Source: Thereva unica
Lineage: Eukaryota > Arthropoda > Insecta > Diptera > Therevidae
Assembly: GCA_949987705.1 (NCBI GenBank)
Contig: OX465283.1
Location: 91,933,813-91,997,812, forward strand
Direction: 5' to 3'
Length of the DNA: 64,000 nucleotides
Shown here: positions 32,656 to 43,627 of the stretch, in pieces
Layout: the number at the start of each line of letters is the position of its first letter
Position numbering within the stretch: position 1 is the first letter of the stretch
Notes under the pieces: model-generated
The model's database searches: none
The model's input: the letters and a program-made list of their open reading frames with translations, nothing else
What the model was told of the DNA's origin: nothing
Position numbers and translations under genes: made by a program

Positions 32656-33374
32656 GGACTACCCCGCGCTAATTGTGCTGTATTTCAAACGAACAACTGA
32701 GTCAGTCAAACAAAGTATTCAGGCTATTTGGACTTACGCTGGAATTGATTCCGCTAGAATCTAATATCGGTGGCAGCATAAACTCTGCTGTAACGGAGAG
32801 GAATTTCGAAATTAAAATTTATGCTACTATGTAACAAAATTCCAGCGTAGTTCAGAATTGGCCTGAACAACTTGTTTGACTGTAGTTTGTTACGCTTTTA
32901 TTTCATATAATACTTCATGAATTCATGAACATAACTATTTAGAACAAAATCTATGAATTTTTTTGTAGTCCCGCAATTTCGGATTTTGACCTCGATCCCG
33001 CGGGATTGAGATTTTGATGCGGGGTTGGATTCCCTATTTCTTAGCAATTCATTCGGGTGCATGATTGGTTTGCGAAGTCCGTCTTGCATTAGCTGGAGCA
33101 TGTATATGTCCGGATTGATGTAATTTTTACCGACTCATATATTGTTTTGGCTGCGTTCAAGTTACGCAGCTGACTGCAAAATATATTATCAAAATACATT
33201 GTCTTGTCGCAAGGTTTTAGTTTCTCTTGGAAGTGTATTTAGGGTTTAGGGTTGCTACTTTTATACGGGCCTTCTACAGTTTGAGTCTTGCGTGTGGGCT
33301 CTACTTGAATCTGTGATGCATCTGGACTAGGTACTTCATAAAGTATTTGTGGGGAATTGCGTGTCCATTAATAG
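32656..33374. other. No gene recognised
   Basis: Contains GGGATTGAGATTTTGATGCGG and GGGGTTGGATTCCCTA near 33000-33035, related inverted to 25515-25560, so fragments of a dispersed repeat are present. Nothing coding is supported. Confidence 0.3.
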
Positions 33375-33740
33375 TTATTTTGCAGAGTTTTGATTCCCGT
33401 GGCCCGTTTCTATGTCCTTTACCTGAGGGATTCCTGAAGCATTTATTAAACTTTTCCCCTGATTAATTTCTATGTTCCATTTATCTAGGTAATCTATTAT
33501 TTTGTTGACGTGTGTTTCGAGTTTGTCCGTAGCTTTAATAGGTGAGACACTTGTATCCCAAACAAGTGTATCGTTAGCATATTGTATACAAGTTGTGTTA
33601 AGGAGCGGAACTTTCTCCAAGATCATGTAAATTTAACCATAAATAACGATCGATTGCTTTCAAAAACACGGCACGGCACCATTATTGATGCTGTATTTGC
33701 CCGATAGGTTAATGTCCTTAGTATGAAACTCTTCGTATCA
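33375..33740 (-). pseudogene. Jockey-like LINE reverse-transcriptase fragment, YADD changed to YAND
   Basis: On the minus strand the frame reads LNTTCIQYANDTLVWD, then KLETHVNKIIDYLDKWNIEIN and KS. This is the palm motif C followed by the thumb helix of Jockey-type LINEs. The first residue of the catalytic aspartate pair is asparagine, so polymerase activity would be lost. Upstream, 33640-33740 matches 7965-8040 inverted. It is a short 5'- and 3'-truncated piece of the same family as the fragment at 7893-8335. Confidence 0.75.
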
Positions 33741-33939
33741 CGTTTCAGTTAACCTAACCCGCTCAATTTTAGAATTTAGTGAAGTGAACATAATTTAGAA
33801 GTGACGTTTATTTCAGTAATGGCAAAGGAAGTAGAATAAGTCTACCCAAGTTCGTTGAACCCACAGTTTAATAACAAACGTGGAGGGATGGGTCAAGAGA
33901 GAGGATGGAGAGGTGAGTTACGAGAGCATATCTCCATCT

Positions 33940-35036
33940 GAAGCGCGCCCAAAAACCTTACCATGGAAAACCACGAGGTAAGCTGTGGTTATGCTGCATT
34001 ATTTCATTTAACCACGAAAGGTTATGTTTAACCATGGAGGTTTTTGAACGCAGCGTGGTTACCCAGTAGGACCGGTAAGCTTACAGAAGTACTGAAATCA
34101 GCACTTACTAGTAAGGGGAAGGCCTTACCACACCCCTTACATAAGTGCTTATTTTTACACACGATGTCATAGGAGGTAAGGCCTTACTTTAGTACTTACC
34201 TTAGAGTACTTATAGAACTGCTCATCTGTAAGGGGTATAGTAAGGCAGCAAATGGAACATTGCAAAAAGAAATAATCATGGGCGCCTGTGGATATGTGAT
34301 CCGGTATCGAAATGCTTTTATTTTGTTCATCTTTTACAAATGCCTTTTTTTCCAAGCCCGAGAGTGGCTTTACCTAAACAGTCCCCCAACTAAATTCTCC
34401 ACTTCTCCAAGCTGCTTGTCCTCCGTATCGAATGAGAGCCGGGCTATGGAGTATGCTAATGTTGCATTTTATGTCGACGAATATAATTGCTCGTTTTCTT
34501 TTTTTCTATAAAATTTATGAAAACTCCAGGAAAGCTCCCTTGAGTCATCGGGCAAATTCTCACTTGTTTGGGTATAATTCTGGACTACTCCTTACCATCT
34601 GCCTTCTCTTGTAATGGGGTTTTTAAGGGCTCATCTAGCACCAAGAAAATAAGGGGTACCCCTAACCAGATGAGTACTTATTTCAGTGCTCCATCGGTAA
34701 GGCCTTCCTAGAATTCCTACTGGGTAACTACAAGTTAAATACAATGAAACAAATTTCCATAAAATAATCTCTGCTAGTTGCTTTAATTATTTCGTGTGTG
34801 TCCATTAATTATTTATTTACAATAATCTCACAAATCCCACTTTAATTTGTTCATTTGTTTAACATTAAAACACCTGTCGAAGAGTTGTTTTTCTTTATTT
34901 TCTTAACTATCGCCAACCATGCTCCCGAGCATGGCTAAAAATTACCTAGACCATGGTTAACCACGGGAGTTTTTGAACGCCAAAAGTTTCCTATAGTTAA
35001 CCATGGTTAACCATAGTATGGGTTTTGAACGCGCTC
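33940..35036. mobile_element. MITE-like element with AACCATGGTTAACC subterminal repeats
   Basis: The ends are inverted: AAGCGCGCCCAAAAACC at the left, against the inverse of GAGCGCGTTCAAAACCC at the right. Just inside are many variants of ACCATGG and GGTTAACCATGG in both orientations (33958-34040 and 34905-35020), with TTTTTGAACGC spaced among them. A separate element (34062-34724) sits inside. The target duplication is unclear. Confidence 0.6.
34062..34724. mobile_element. TA-flanked MITE, nested
   Basis: Ends CCCAGTAGGA and TCCTACTGGG, with TA on each side (34060-34061 and 34725-34726). Inside each end are repeated AAGGCCTTACC, AAGTACTTA and AGGGGTA words. At 663 bp without a transposase, it may be a deletion derivative of a Tc1/mariner-like element. 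Confidence 0.65.
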
Positions 35037-35567
35037 CTGTTAGGACAAGGTGAGACTACGCAATTCCCGGTATTTCTAAATGTATGTGATAGAGGACACA
35101 GATCATGTCCTTTAGAGATGGCGGATTTTAGCCGAGCAATCGGCTGCGCTGTAACCGTTAGCTAAAGGTAAAACAAATAACGAATTCCATATATCAAGTG
35201 GAAGTAAGAATTAAATAACCTTAATTATAAGTTTTCAAAAGGAAGAGAGTAGGGCTTAGAAAAACGAGCAGTACCTATTAGCAGGTAGATAAAAGTTGAT
35301 CCATCCGGCGACTCATATAAAGCTTAACATTCATTACATTTTCACAGAAAATTTGCCAGTCTTATGAGAATTTGATGAGTCATCTTAAGCCCGTCTCAAT
35401 ACCATTGTAGTTAAGCCTAATGAGCGTGTCGGCATCATGATGTTTCCACCTTCCAACGCATGAAAATAAAAAGAATCCAATAATTTTTTTGTATGCAAAT
35501 TAAAAATCAGTCTTAATATCACGCCAAAGAAGTATAACTTCTTATGCGCGTACATAAGTACACACAG
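35037..35567. other. No gene; fragments of dispersed repeats
   Basis: 35325-35395 matches 6105-6180. 35518-35568 matches 7893-7943 inverted and contains the near-palindrome AGAAGTATAACTTCT. The rest is unassigned. Confidence 0.45.
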
Positions 35568-35609
35568 TGCTGGATTACCCATTAGGCCGGACTAGGCCAT
35601 GGCATAGGG

Positions 35610-35618
35610 CCCCCGACG
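35610..35618. repeat. 9-bp target-site duplication, left (foldback)
   Basis: CCCCCGACG immediately before AGCTGTGTGAAG. It is identical to 41499-41507. Confidence 0.92.
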
Positions 35619-35959
35619 AGCTGTGTGAAGTTGGCCCCCCGAATTGCGAATTTCAAATTTGTACTGGGGGAACCGATTGACCATTTTTTGACCATTATTG
35701 ACCACCATTAACTTTCGTTTGACCACCCGCCATTTTCGAGAAACAATCAAAACAACTTTGGGGGGCTAACTTCACGCCAGCCCCCCGAGTTTGATATTTC
35801 GATAATTTTAAATCGGAAAAGGATTGACCACTTTTTGACCATTATTGACCACCAAAATATGTCGTTTGACCACCCTCCAATTTTACAAAAAAAAAAAAAA
35901 ATTTTAATGTATTAGTCACCTGCGAAAGAATTCGAAATGCAACGAGCAGTTTCTCCAAA

Positions 35960-37537
35960 ATTTTCAGCGTTTGACCACTCGTCATTAGCAAATTTCACTA
36001 GAACAACCGCGAAAAATGATCTAACTTCATGATGCGTCTCTTTTGAAATTATAGATTTTTTTTACGCATTTTGAGAGGTGGTCAAACGTCAAATTACTTT
36101 TCTAACGCCTTTGCGAAGGTGGTCAAACGTTTTCAGCGTTTGACCACTCGTCATTATCAAATTTCACTAGAACAACCGCGAAAAATGATCTAACTTCGTG
36201 ATGCGTCTCTTTTGAAATTGTAAAAAAAATTTTTACGCATTTTGAGAGGTGGTCAAACGTCAAATTACGTTTCTAACGCCTTTGCGAAGGTGGTCAAACG
36301 TTTTCAGCGTTTGACCACTCGTCATTATCAAATTTCACTAGAACAACCGCGAAAAATGATCTAACTTCATGATGCGTCTCTTTTGAAATTGTAAAAAAAA
36401 ATTTTACACATTTTGAGAGGTGGTCAAACGTCAAATTACGTTTCTAACGCCTTTGCGAAGGTGGTCAAACGTTTTCAGCGTTTGACCACTCGTCATTATC
36501 AAATTTCACTAGAACAACCGCGAAAAATGATCTAACTTCGTGATGCGTCTCTTTTGAAATTGTAAAAAAAATTTTTACGCATTTTGAGAGGTGGTCAAAC
36601 GTCAAATTACGTTTCTAACGCCTTTGCGAAGGTGGTCAAACGTTTTCAGCGTTTGACCACTCGTCATTATCAAATTTCACTAGAACAACCGCGAAAAATG
36701 ATCTAACTTCGTGATGCGTCTCTTTTGAAATTGTAAAAAAATTTTTTACGCATTTTGAGAGGTGGTCAAACGTCAAATTACGTTTCTAACGCCTTTGCGA
36801 AGGTGGTCAAACGTTTTCAGCGTTTGACCACTCGTCATTATCAAATTTCACTAGAACAACCGCGAAAAATGATCTAACTTCGTGATGCGTCTCTTTTGAA
36901 ATTGTAAAAAAAAAATTTTACGCATTTTGAGAGGTGGTCAAACGTCAAATTACGTTTCTAACGCCTTTGCGAAGGTGGTCAAACGTTTTCAGCGTTTGAC
37001 CACTCGTCATTATCAAATTTCACTAGAACAACCGCGAAAAATGATCTAATTTCGTGATGCGTCTCTTTTGAAATTGTAAAAATTTTTTTTACGCATTTTG
37101 AGAGGTGGTCGAACGTCAAATTACGTTTCTAACGCCTTTGCGAAGGTGGTCAAACGTTTTCAGCGTTTGACCACTCGTCATTATCAAATTTCACTAGAAC
37201 AACCGCGAAAAATGATCTAACTTCGTGATGCGTCTCTTTTGAAATTGTAAAAAATTTTTTTACGCATTTTGAGAGGTGGTCAAACGTCAAATTACGTTTC
37301 TAACGCCTTTGCGAAGGTGGTGAAACGTTTTCAGCGTTTGACCACTCGTCATTATCAAATTTCACTAGAACAACCGCGAAAAATGATCTAACTTCATGAT
37401 GCGCCTCTTTTGAAATTGTAAAAAAAAAATTTTTACGCATTTTGAGAGGTGGTCAAACGTCAAATTACGTTTCTAACGCCTTTGCAAAGGTGGTGAAACG
37501 TTTTAAACGTTTGACCGCTCGTCATTATCGAATTATA
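35960..37537. repeat. 171-bp tandem array, left arm, about 9 units
   Basis: The phrase CAGCGTTTGACCACTCGTCA starts at about 35964, 36134, 36305, 36476, 36647, 36818, 36990, 37161 and 37332, a steady 170-172 base step. Length differences come from an A/T homopolymer block in the middle of each unit (GTAAAAAAAATTTTTACGC and variants). Every unit carries GTTTGACCAC three times, once direct and twice inverted. Confidence 0.96.
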
Positions 37538-39610
37538 ACACAGTCTGATTTTTTAATATCTTCCTTTGTTGTAGACCCCCTTGGGTGTGCCAATAATTTT
37601 GAGAGCCACCTTATGTATGTATATGTATGTTCGCAATAGGCTCCTATACCGTAAAACCGATGTTGATGAATTTTAAACCAAGTTCTATTGACAATAAAAC
37701 TTAGAACATACGCTATTCTATTACTTTCTAAAGACACTCCTAGATGGCGCTGCATGGAGAGCTTCGTTGAAAATCATCGCAGACCTTTGCATTTCTGCAT
37801 AAAGGTCCGTGGGGTCTCCCATGAAGCACCTCGAAGACCAATTTTCGAAATTCAAAATGGCCGTCGAAATATGATCAAAATTAAAAATGGCCACAGAAAT
37901 ATGGTTGAATTTGCCAATTTTATTCCGATTCCAATGAAAGTGGGTATATAGAGGGTTTTCAGGTCGCAAATAACGAATTTGTGGTCAAAACTTATAGATT
38001 CAAAATGGCTGCCCCAATATGGCCGACAAATTTGCAAATTGTTTTCCGATTCCAATGAAAATCGGTATCCGGGATTTCTTAAGGTAGCAAATAACGAATT
38101 TATGGTCAGAAGTTATGAATTCAAAATGTCAGGGCCAACAGGGCGACTTAAAGGTTTTTAACTTCGCAAATAACAAATTTGTGGTCAAAACTTATGAATT
38201 TAAAAAGGCCACGCCAATATTGCCATCGAATTTGCAAATTTTGTTCCGCTTCCAATGAAAATTTGCATTGTGAACCTAATGTCTCAGACTTTTATTAGAA
38301 TAGTTGGTTATGTTTAATTTTGAAGATTTGGATTAATTTCAAATATTTTAATGTTGGGTGCAGTGCAAAATATGTTCCGAACACGCTCCTACACCGTGCA
38401 ACCGATCTTAATGAAATTTTAACCATGTGTTATTTACAATAAAACTTAAAAAATAGGTTATTCTATTACTTTCTAAAGCCACTTCTAGGTGGCGCTGTCA
38501 TGGACAGCTTTGTTGAAAATTTTCTACAAATCGCCGATTGTATTCTATAATAATAATAATAATATATAATAATATAGTTAACCCTTCTAACGCAGAAGCG
38601 TAAGGCGCACTTCTCAGGTAGGCTGAGAAACATTTACCACCGTCACGTGGGCTCAGCTGAGGCATGCAAACATAAAAGTAACAAATAAAATTCAAATAAA
38701 AATGGAAAACGAAAAACAAATAAACAAAAAAAAAACATTAAATGCAAACCACATAAGTAGTCACGTGAGATCAAAAAGACTCCTGTTAAGGACATCTTTA
38801 CTAATGCTCTCGCTAAAGACATTAATATTTTTATTCACGTTTATATGCAAGCGATTTACAGGTTCAAAACGACCGTAATTCGTGTTAGAGGTGTTGATAT
38901 GTAAAAGAGGTGGCCCTCTCTGATTATAATCAGTCTCTTTAAACGACACATGGCGACTTAGAAAACCGGAGTAGACCTGATTCTAATGAAAAACGGTATA
39001 GTAGCAAATAGCGAATTTATGATCAAAACTTATAATTTCCAAAAGGCGAGTCTAGTACGGCGGACGAATTTAGTCAATTGTATTCTGGAGGTTTTAAACT
39101 TTTTTAATTAAAAATGGCCGCGCCGATATCGGGAACGAGTCTGCCAATTGTTTTCCGATCCCAATAAAATTCGGTATATGTAGTGAGGTTTTAAGGTAAC
39201 AAATAACGAAATTATGATCAAAATTTATAACAACTTTGGCTATTTGTCTTCCGATTTCTATTAAATTCCGAAACGGCCTTATTTATCCCAATTTGATAAC
39301 ATATGGCCAAGAGAAATTTGTTGGTATCGATATTAACGTAAGAAAATAAAACATATCCAATTTGAAATTTTTTTTCTGTTCTCCGAAACTACAAAGGCCG
39401 TAGATAAGTTTAAGTAGTAAAGTTTGTTTAGCCAGAAACTTACGAGTGCCTCGTCGTGAAGTGGCCATTTACTCGCAACAAACTAGCCAATCCCTAACTA
39501 CCTTTTACTATGAATAAATACTAATTATATTGATAGAAAAATAAATCAATATTATATTAATAGATAATACTATCATTGCAAAGAGTAAAAAAAAATTGAA
39601 TATTGAAATT
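37538..39610. repeat. Loop of the giant foldback: duplicated and degenerate repeats
   Basis: The segment 37630-37785 (CGTAAAACCGATGTTGATGA, TTCTATTACTTTCTAAAG, GGCGCTG) recurs in the same orientation at about 38385-38535. A degenerate repeat of about 150 bp (TTCAAAATGGC, GCCAATATGGCCGAC, TTTTCCGATTCCAATGAAAA, GCAAATAACGAATTT) occurs at about 37845-38270 and 38960-39260. A (TAA)n run lies near 38549. No gene is supported. Confidence 0.65.
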
Positions 39611-41110
39611 TGAAATTTGATAATGACAAGTGGTCAAACGCTGAAAACGTTTGACCACCTTCGCAAAGCCTTTAGAAACGTAATTTGACGTTTGACCACC
39701 TCTCAAAATGCGTAAAAATTTTTTTTTTACAATTTAAAAAGAGACGCATCACGAAGTTAGGTCATTTTTCGCGGTTGTTCTAGTGAAATTTGATAATGAC
39801 GAGTGGTCAAACGCTGAAAACGTTTGACCACCTTCGCAAAGGCGTTAGAAACGTAATTTGACGTTTGACCACCTCTCAAAATGCGTAAAAATTTTTTTTA
39901 CAATTTCAAAAGAGACGCATCACGAAGTTAGATCATTTTTCGCGGTTGTTCTAGTGAAATTTGATAATGACGAGTGGTCAAACGCTGAAAACGTTTGACC
40001 ACCTTCGCAAAGGCGTTAGAAACGTAATTTGACGTTTGACCACCTCTCAAAATGCGTAAAAAAAAAATTTTTACAATTTCAAAAGAGACGCATCACGAAG
40101 TTAGATCATTTTTCGCGGTTGTTCTAGTGAAATTTGATAATGACGAGTGGTCAAACGCTGAAAACGTTTGACCACCTTCGCAAAGGCGTTAGAAACGTAA
40201 TTTGACGTTTGACCACCTCTCAAAATGCGTAAAAATTTTTTTTACAATTTCAAAAGAGACGCATCACGAAGTTAGATCATTTTTCGCGGTTGTTCTAGTG
40301 AAATTTGATAATGACGAGTGGTCAAACGCTGAAAACGTTTGACCACCTTCGCAAAGGCGTTAGAAACGTAATTTGACGTTTGACCACCTCTCAAAATGCG
40401 TAAAAATTTTTTTTACAATTTCAAAAGAGACGCATCACGAAGTTAGATCATTTTTCGCGGTTAATCTAGTGAAATTTGATAATGACTAGTGGTCAAACGC
40501 TGAAAACGTTTGACCACCTTCGCAAAGGCGTTAGAAACGTAATTTGACGTTTGACCACCTCTCAAAATGCGTAAAAATTTTTTTTACAATTTCAAAAGAG
40601 ACGCATCATGAAGTTAGATTATTTTTCGCGGTTGTTCTAGTGAAATTTGATAATGACGAGTGGTCAAACGCTGAAAACGTTTGACCACCTTCGCAAAGGC
40701 GTTAGAAACGTAATTTGACGTTTGACCACCTCTCAAAATGCGTAAAATTTTTTTTTACAATTTCAAAAGAGACGCATCATGAAGTTACATCATTTTTCGC
40801 GGTTGTTCTAGTGAAATTTGATAATGACGAGTGGTCAAACGCTGAAAACGTTTGACCACCTTCACAAAGGCGTTAGAAACGTAATTTGACGTTTGACCAC
40901 CTCTCAAAATGCGTAAAATTTTTTTTTACAATTTCAAAAGAGACGCATCACGAAGTTAGATCATTTTTCGCGGTTGTTCTAGTGAAATTTGATAATGACG
41001 AGTGGTCAAACGCTGAAAACGTTTGACCACCTTCGCAAAGGCGTTAGAAACTTAATTTGACGTTTGACCACCTCTGAAAACGCGTCAAAAAAATTTTAAA
41101 CAATTTCAAA
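39611..41110. repeat. 171-bp tandem array, right arm, about 9 units (inverted)
   Basis: Inverse of the left-arm array, with TGACGAGTGGTCAAACGCTG recurring about every 171 bases from 39620 to 41000. Differences between units are mostly homopolymer length and single substitutions. Confidence 0.96.
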
Positions 41111-41498
41111 TGAGACATTCAAGTTAATTATACAAAATGTTAGAGAACGGCGCTTAAAATTTTGGAGAAACTGCTCGATGGATTTCGAATTCTTTCGCAG
41201 GTGACTAATACACTGAAATTTTTTTTTTTTGTAAATTTGGAGGGTGGTCAAACGACATATTTTGCTGGTCAATAATGGTCAAAAAGTGGTCAATCCTTTT
41301 CCGATTTAACATTATCGAAATATCAAACTCGGGGGGCTAGCGTGAAGTTAGCCCCCCAAAGTTGTTTTGATTGTTTCTCGAAAATGGCGGGTGGTCAAAC
41401 GAAAGTTTATGGTGGTCAATAATGGTCAAAAAATGGTCAATCGATTCCCCCAGTACAAATTTGAAATTCGCAATTCGGGGGGCCAACTTCACACAGCT

Positions 41499-41507
41499 CC
41501 CCCGACG
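41499..41507. repeat. 9-bp target-site duplication, right (foldback)
   Basis: CCCCCGACG following CTTCACACAGCT. It is identical to 35610-35618. Confidence 0.92.
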
Positions 41508-42050
41508 AGCAGGGGCCACCACGAAAATCTGATATGATTTTTTTTAAATACAATTTTTAATTTCAAGTTAATTTTTTTCTTTTTCTTTTTTTAAATTTCG
41601 AGAAACAAATTTTTAATTTTTTATTTCCAACCAATTTATTTATCATATTAATAATGTATATTTAAACGCAAAATATTTAAAATGTTTATTCATTTATTCT
41701 TTCGATTGTTATTTCATCTGACGATTCGAATTTCAAATCGCCCGCTAAAGATCCGAAAAAGCGCTTACAAACTCGAGCTTGTTTATATAAACAAAAACGA
41801 TCCAGGGTTTTAAATCCACCACTCATTTGGTGCTTGGACGTTTTGCAAAACACATTTGTTCGATTCTCTTGATAAAAAAAGAACGTTTTCCTCACTCGAT
41901 GGGAAAGGTGGTGACCTTTCCAACTCGTAAGAAAAATATCGTACTCAACTAGTGGGGGAGGCAGAGGACTTTAAGAGAGTTTAATTTTACAATTATTAAA
42001 AAAAGGGCTCCAACATTTGAAATGCCTAGAGCCCCCATTGAAGCACAGAA

Positions 42051-43627
42051 TGTAAGCACACCGTAAAGCCTCGCATTTCAATATAAATGTTTCTGAAATT
42101 GTTTAATAAAATTAAACATTCCCAAATTATAGCTCGTTCTACATAGACTCTTTCTGCAGATGGTTCGAAACTTTCAAAACATAATTTTTATAAAAGCATT
42201 CGTCTGACAACAAACATCCAAATCAAACATCAAACATTTTCGAAATAATAAACCCATAATATCTCCTTTTTACTTTATTTAAATCTCACGTCGTTCACAC
42301 TTTCTATACTACATATACTTACAGCGACTGAATAATTTTCATTCATATTGTCCACAGGCCCTTCGCTGGGCGATTCTAATCGATTTAGCCTTTGTAAATT
42401 AAGTTATTAACACAAGCACACACCATTTTGTCCACAGATCTCCTCGACTAAGTAGAGAGCATAATTATATCAATTACTTCGATTATCTGCCATCTCGGTT
42501 ATTTCGGTTGGGGCGCAACGAAAGAGTGAAATGGCTCTGGACCCACAGCCAAACGCCAACAAGGAATTTCAGTTCAAAGCTAGTCCTTGCAGACAATATC
42601 TGCAAAGGGCGATATCTGTATTTGACAGAACGCTTTCATATCTGTATTTATTTTTTCATTCTCTTTGTCATAAATGCGGTCGCCTTTTCACAAGTGTAGT
42701 CGTTTCCATTTGGCTCACCACGGACAAAAGTCCCACGATACCAACCATCAGTGTATTGGTGGACATTTCTGCCGATGTGAAGAGGTTACGGCAGCTCAAC
42801 TCCTTTTATGTCAAAAATGGTCGCCCATATCTAATCAAAGGATCTCATCTCCTGTTTTATACTTTGTCTTTCAAGTGTTTAAAAGGATGGAAAACAGGGG
42901 ATCGGGTTATACATTGTCTATAGCAAAGCTCTGTGATGTTTGAAGACTGTGGACTGGACCAATTCATTTCACTTTGTGCCTTAGATCTTGGTTGTCATAA
43001 GAAGTTCGAAGGACTACGAAAAGAAGGCAAAGGCGTGATTCTTGTATCCTGTCATAGTTCCGCCGTAGTGCCGGTAAAGATAGAAAGCAAATTAAAAATG
43101 AACCCCGCAAACAAGATTTCTCCATCGCTTCATTTTAATTGCGTAAATATTTAGAACGTACACGCGATAGTATGTTTTTGCAAGTGCTTAAGTTCCTTGC
43201 TATTCTCTGGTAATGAAGCTGCATGTTGATTCACTAGCGAGGAAAATATGAAAACCATTGAAGTTTCTGCCGCAAATTTCACATATAGGTTTTCTACAAG
43301 GAAGTGGTGCATTGCAGTAGCTTCCAGATAATTTACTATCGAAGGAAAATTTTCAACATATTCATTTATGTAGGTGTTTTGGCTGCCTGGTGCAAGCTGC
43401 ACATTTATTTAAAGGTGACTGTTTTTCCTTCAAAATTTTACTGAACTGAAAAGGAGCAATTGTTATATTCCATCAAAAGAATATTTAATACTATTACGCT
43501 ATACATGATAATATACATATTTCAAAATCCTCTAAAATTGAGAAATACAGGGTTTTAGGAATTTTGATTTTACACAACTCTGGTACTAAATAAAATTCAT
43601 GAATCATTAGGAACAGTACAGCTATTA
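42051..43627. other. No gene confirmed; mixed-complexity stretch
   Basis: A 130-codon frame at 42531-42923 (starting MALDPQPNANKEFQFKAS) and a minus-strand frame at 43402-43151 are open, but neither resembles a family I know. The region overlaps several short alternative frames, and 42905-42925 shares TTGTCTATAGCAAAGCT with 10000-10015. This is one of the few parts of the window without clear transposon structure, so a host exon cannot be ruled out. Confidence 0.3.

Larger units (their letters stand above)
35619..41498. mobile_element. Giant foldback element, 5.9 kb, MULE/Foldback-like
   Basis: The element starts AGCTGTGTGAAGTTGGCC and ends with its exact inverse, and is flanked by a perfect 9-bp duplication. 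A 9-bp duplication is typical of Mutator-like and Drosophila Foldback elements. Each arm has an outer unique zone of about 320 bp (35619-35940; 41160-41498) and an inner tract of nine 171-bp tandem units. The arms span about 35619-37537 and 39611-41498, nearly identical. The 2.1-kb loop has diverged repeats and no transposase. It is non-autonomous, and its intact ends and duplication imply recent insertion. Which superfamily mobilises it is inference. Confidence 0.93.
35568..42050. mobile_element. Possible hAT remnant that hosts the foldback element
   Basis: The left end reads CAGTGCTGGATTACCC with GGCATAGGGCCCCC inside. At 42000-42046 the complement of CTGTGCTTCAATGGGGGCTC and TAGGCATTT is a plausible, diverged right end. 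The 9-bp target CCCCCGACG of the foldback lies within this sequence. No exact 8-bp duplication was found and no transposase is recognised, so this assignment is tentative. Confidence 0.35.

Noticed and set aside
33238..33256. TTTAGGGTTTAGGGTT as a telomere repeat
   Set aside because: Only two units and not the usual insect TTAGG repeat; no array follows.
35960..41110. A 171-bp monomer length equal to that of primate alpha satellite
   Set aside because: The sequence is unrelated, the arrays are inside transposon arms with a 9-bp target duplication, and the match in length is coincidence.
42531..42923. A 130-codon frame starting MALDPQPNANKEF
   Set aside because: No motif, alternative frames of similar length overlap it, and no splice or regulatory context supports it. 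Kept only as a note in the gap entry.
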